Source of the DNA: Odiellus spinosus
Lineage: Eukaryota > Arthropoda > Arachnida > Opiliones > Phalangiidae
Length of the DNA stretch: 64,000 nucleotides
Assembly (NCBI GenBank): GCA_963920705.1
Contig: CAWUCO010000205.1
Coordinates: 186,001 to 250,000 of the forward strand
Direction of reading: 5' to 3'
The notes beneath the pieces were generated by a model, which worked only from the letters and a program-made list of their open reading frames with translations, did no database searches and had not been told where the DNA came from. Shown one piece after another: positions 63,801 to 64,000 of the stretch. How positions within the stretch are numbered: the stretch's first letter is position 1; every line of letters starts with the position of its first letter. Made by a program: the position numbers and the translations under genes.

Positions 63801-64000
63801 TTGGTTGAAAATGAATATTACGTTTTCTCGTCTAGAAACCAAAAATTAAGTGATTTTTGCTAAAAATGAAAAATAGGTCTTCTGGGCTAAAAATAATAAA
63901 TGAGGCGATTTTGGCTTAAAACGAAAAATTAGGTTATTTGGGCTTAAAACGAAAAATTAGGTTATTTGCGCTTAAAACGAAAAATTAGGTTATTTGGGCT

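Larger units (their letters stand above)
50225..63921 (+). repeat. 31 complete cassettes of the right block
   Basis: Start-end positions: 50225-50352, 50717-50843, 50956-51083, 51307-51434, 51575-51702, 51926-52053, 52250-52377, 52574-52701, 53346-53473, 53614-53741, 54105-54231, 54400-54527, 55340-55467, 56586-56713, 56910-57037, 57234-57361, 58314-58441, 59532-59659, 59884-60011, 60292-60418, 60531-60658, 60882-61009, 61233-61360, 61529-61656, 61825-61952, 62205-62332, 62445-62572, 62936-63062, 63230-63357, 63554-63681 and 63794-63921. Four (50717, 54105, 60292, 62936) are 127-bp type B with ACATTTAGCTG and TCTCCTGGGC. Several carry AATAATTGAGGCG, a form I saw only in this block. Four (51307, 51926, 60882, 61233) share TATTGCG and TCTAGAATCC. 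Confidence 0.93.
49932..64000 (+). repeat. 28-bp satellite array, right direct-orientation block
   Basis: Direct-orientation monomers resume at the right junction and continue to the end of the window, so the right edge of the array is not reached. Exemplar monomer: 50353-50380. The block holds 31 complete cassettes and three truncated ones. Local monomer markers include ATTACG, CGTAAAATTAGG, AAAGTGAAAAATTAGG, GGCTTCAAACG and a TTTGAGC variant. These recur at fixed offsets of 2349, 2974 and about 8.8-9.6 kb. Frames are closed by stops on both strands, as elsewhere. Nothing other than satellite is present. Confidence 0.98.

Noticed and set aside
1-64000. CRISPR array, since the repeat unit is 28 bp
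   Set aside because: Units are directly contiguous with no unique spacers, and the interspersed cassettes are themselves repeated and related to the unit.
1-64000. Protein-coding ORFs or a repetitive protein gene
   Set aside because: The 28-bp unit carries in-frame stops on both strands and shifts frame each copy, so all six frames close within at most 84 bp in monomer runs.
1-64000. Telomere repeat, because each monomer contains TTAGG
   Set aside because: TTAGG occurs once per 28 bp and is never tandem; TTTAGGG is not part of the unit. Only chance resemblance.
1-64000. Replication-origin iterons of a plasmid
   Set aside because: Iteron clusters have few copies next to a rep gene; here about 1,400 units extend over 64 kb without any gene.
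1-64000. Naming the species or a known satellite family
   Set aside because: I do not recognise the monomer; a database search with the monomer and cassette consensus would decide, and I could not run one.

Overview
The whole 64 kb window is one eukaryotic satellite-DNA array with no genes. Every stretch I read belongs to a 28-bp AT-rich monomer (8 of 28 bases are G or C) or to a diverged 127-128-bp cassette built from the same monomer. I found no protein-coding gene, RNA gene, transposon, unique spacer or non-satellite island. The monomer puts stop codons in every frame on both strands within at most 84 bp, so no meaningful ORF can exist. Array size, purity and layered higher-order repeats point to (peri)centromeric, subtelomeric or other heterochromatin of a eukaryote. 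I do not recognise the satellite family and cannot name the species.

Layout: (1) 1-3340, direct array (orientation '+', monomer beginning CGAAAAATTAGG and ending GGGCTTAAAA) with 8 cassettes. (2) 3341-49931, about 46.6 kb of the same satellite in reverse orientation with about 148 cassettes. (3) 49932-64000, direct orientation again, with 31 complete and 3 truncated cassettes. Both orientation switches are exact, fall inside monomers and form near-perfect inverted repeats: 40-bp arms around a 10-bp centre at the left, 24-bp arms around a 6-bp centre at the right.

The cassette is the second level of organisation. It resolves into five degenerate 28-mers of 18, 27, 28, 27 and 28 bp, the first being a 28-mer with a clean 10-bp internal deletion. 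Cassettes fall into subtypes that are confined to parts of the array and recur in fixed orders. These ordered groups are themselves tandemly duplicated. Marker-defined offsets include 395, 480/508, 1000/1028, 1013, 1662, 1801, 2021, 2349, about 2476, 2974, 3402, 3461, 6920 and about 8.8-9.6 kb. Many offsets differ between copies by exactly 28 bp, the signature of unequal exchange at monomer register.

The array therefore has four tiers: 28-bp monomer, 128-bp cassette, multi-cassette module of about 1-3.5 kb, and a 46.6-kb inverted domain. Positions come from hand reading. Individual cassette coordinates on the '+' blocks were counted exactly; anchor positions in the inverted block are good to about 2 bp; duplication limits are approximate.
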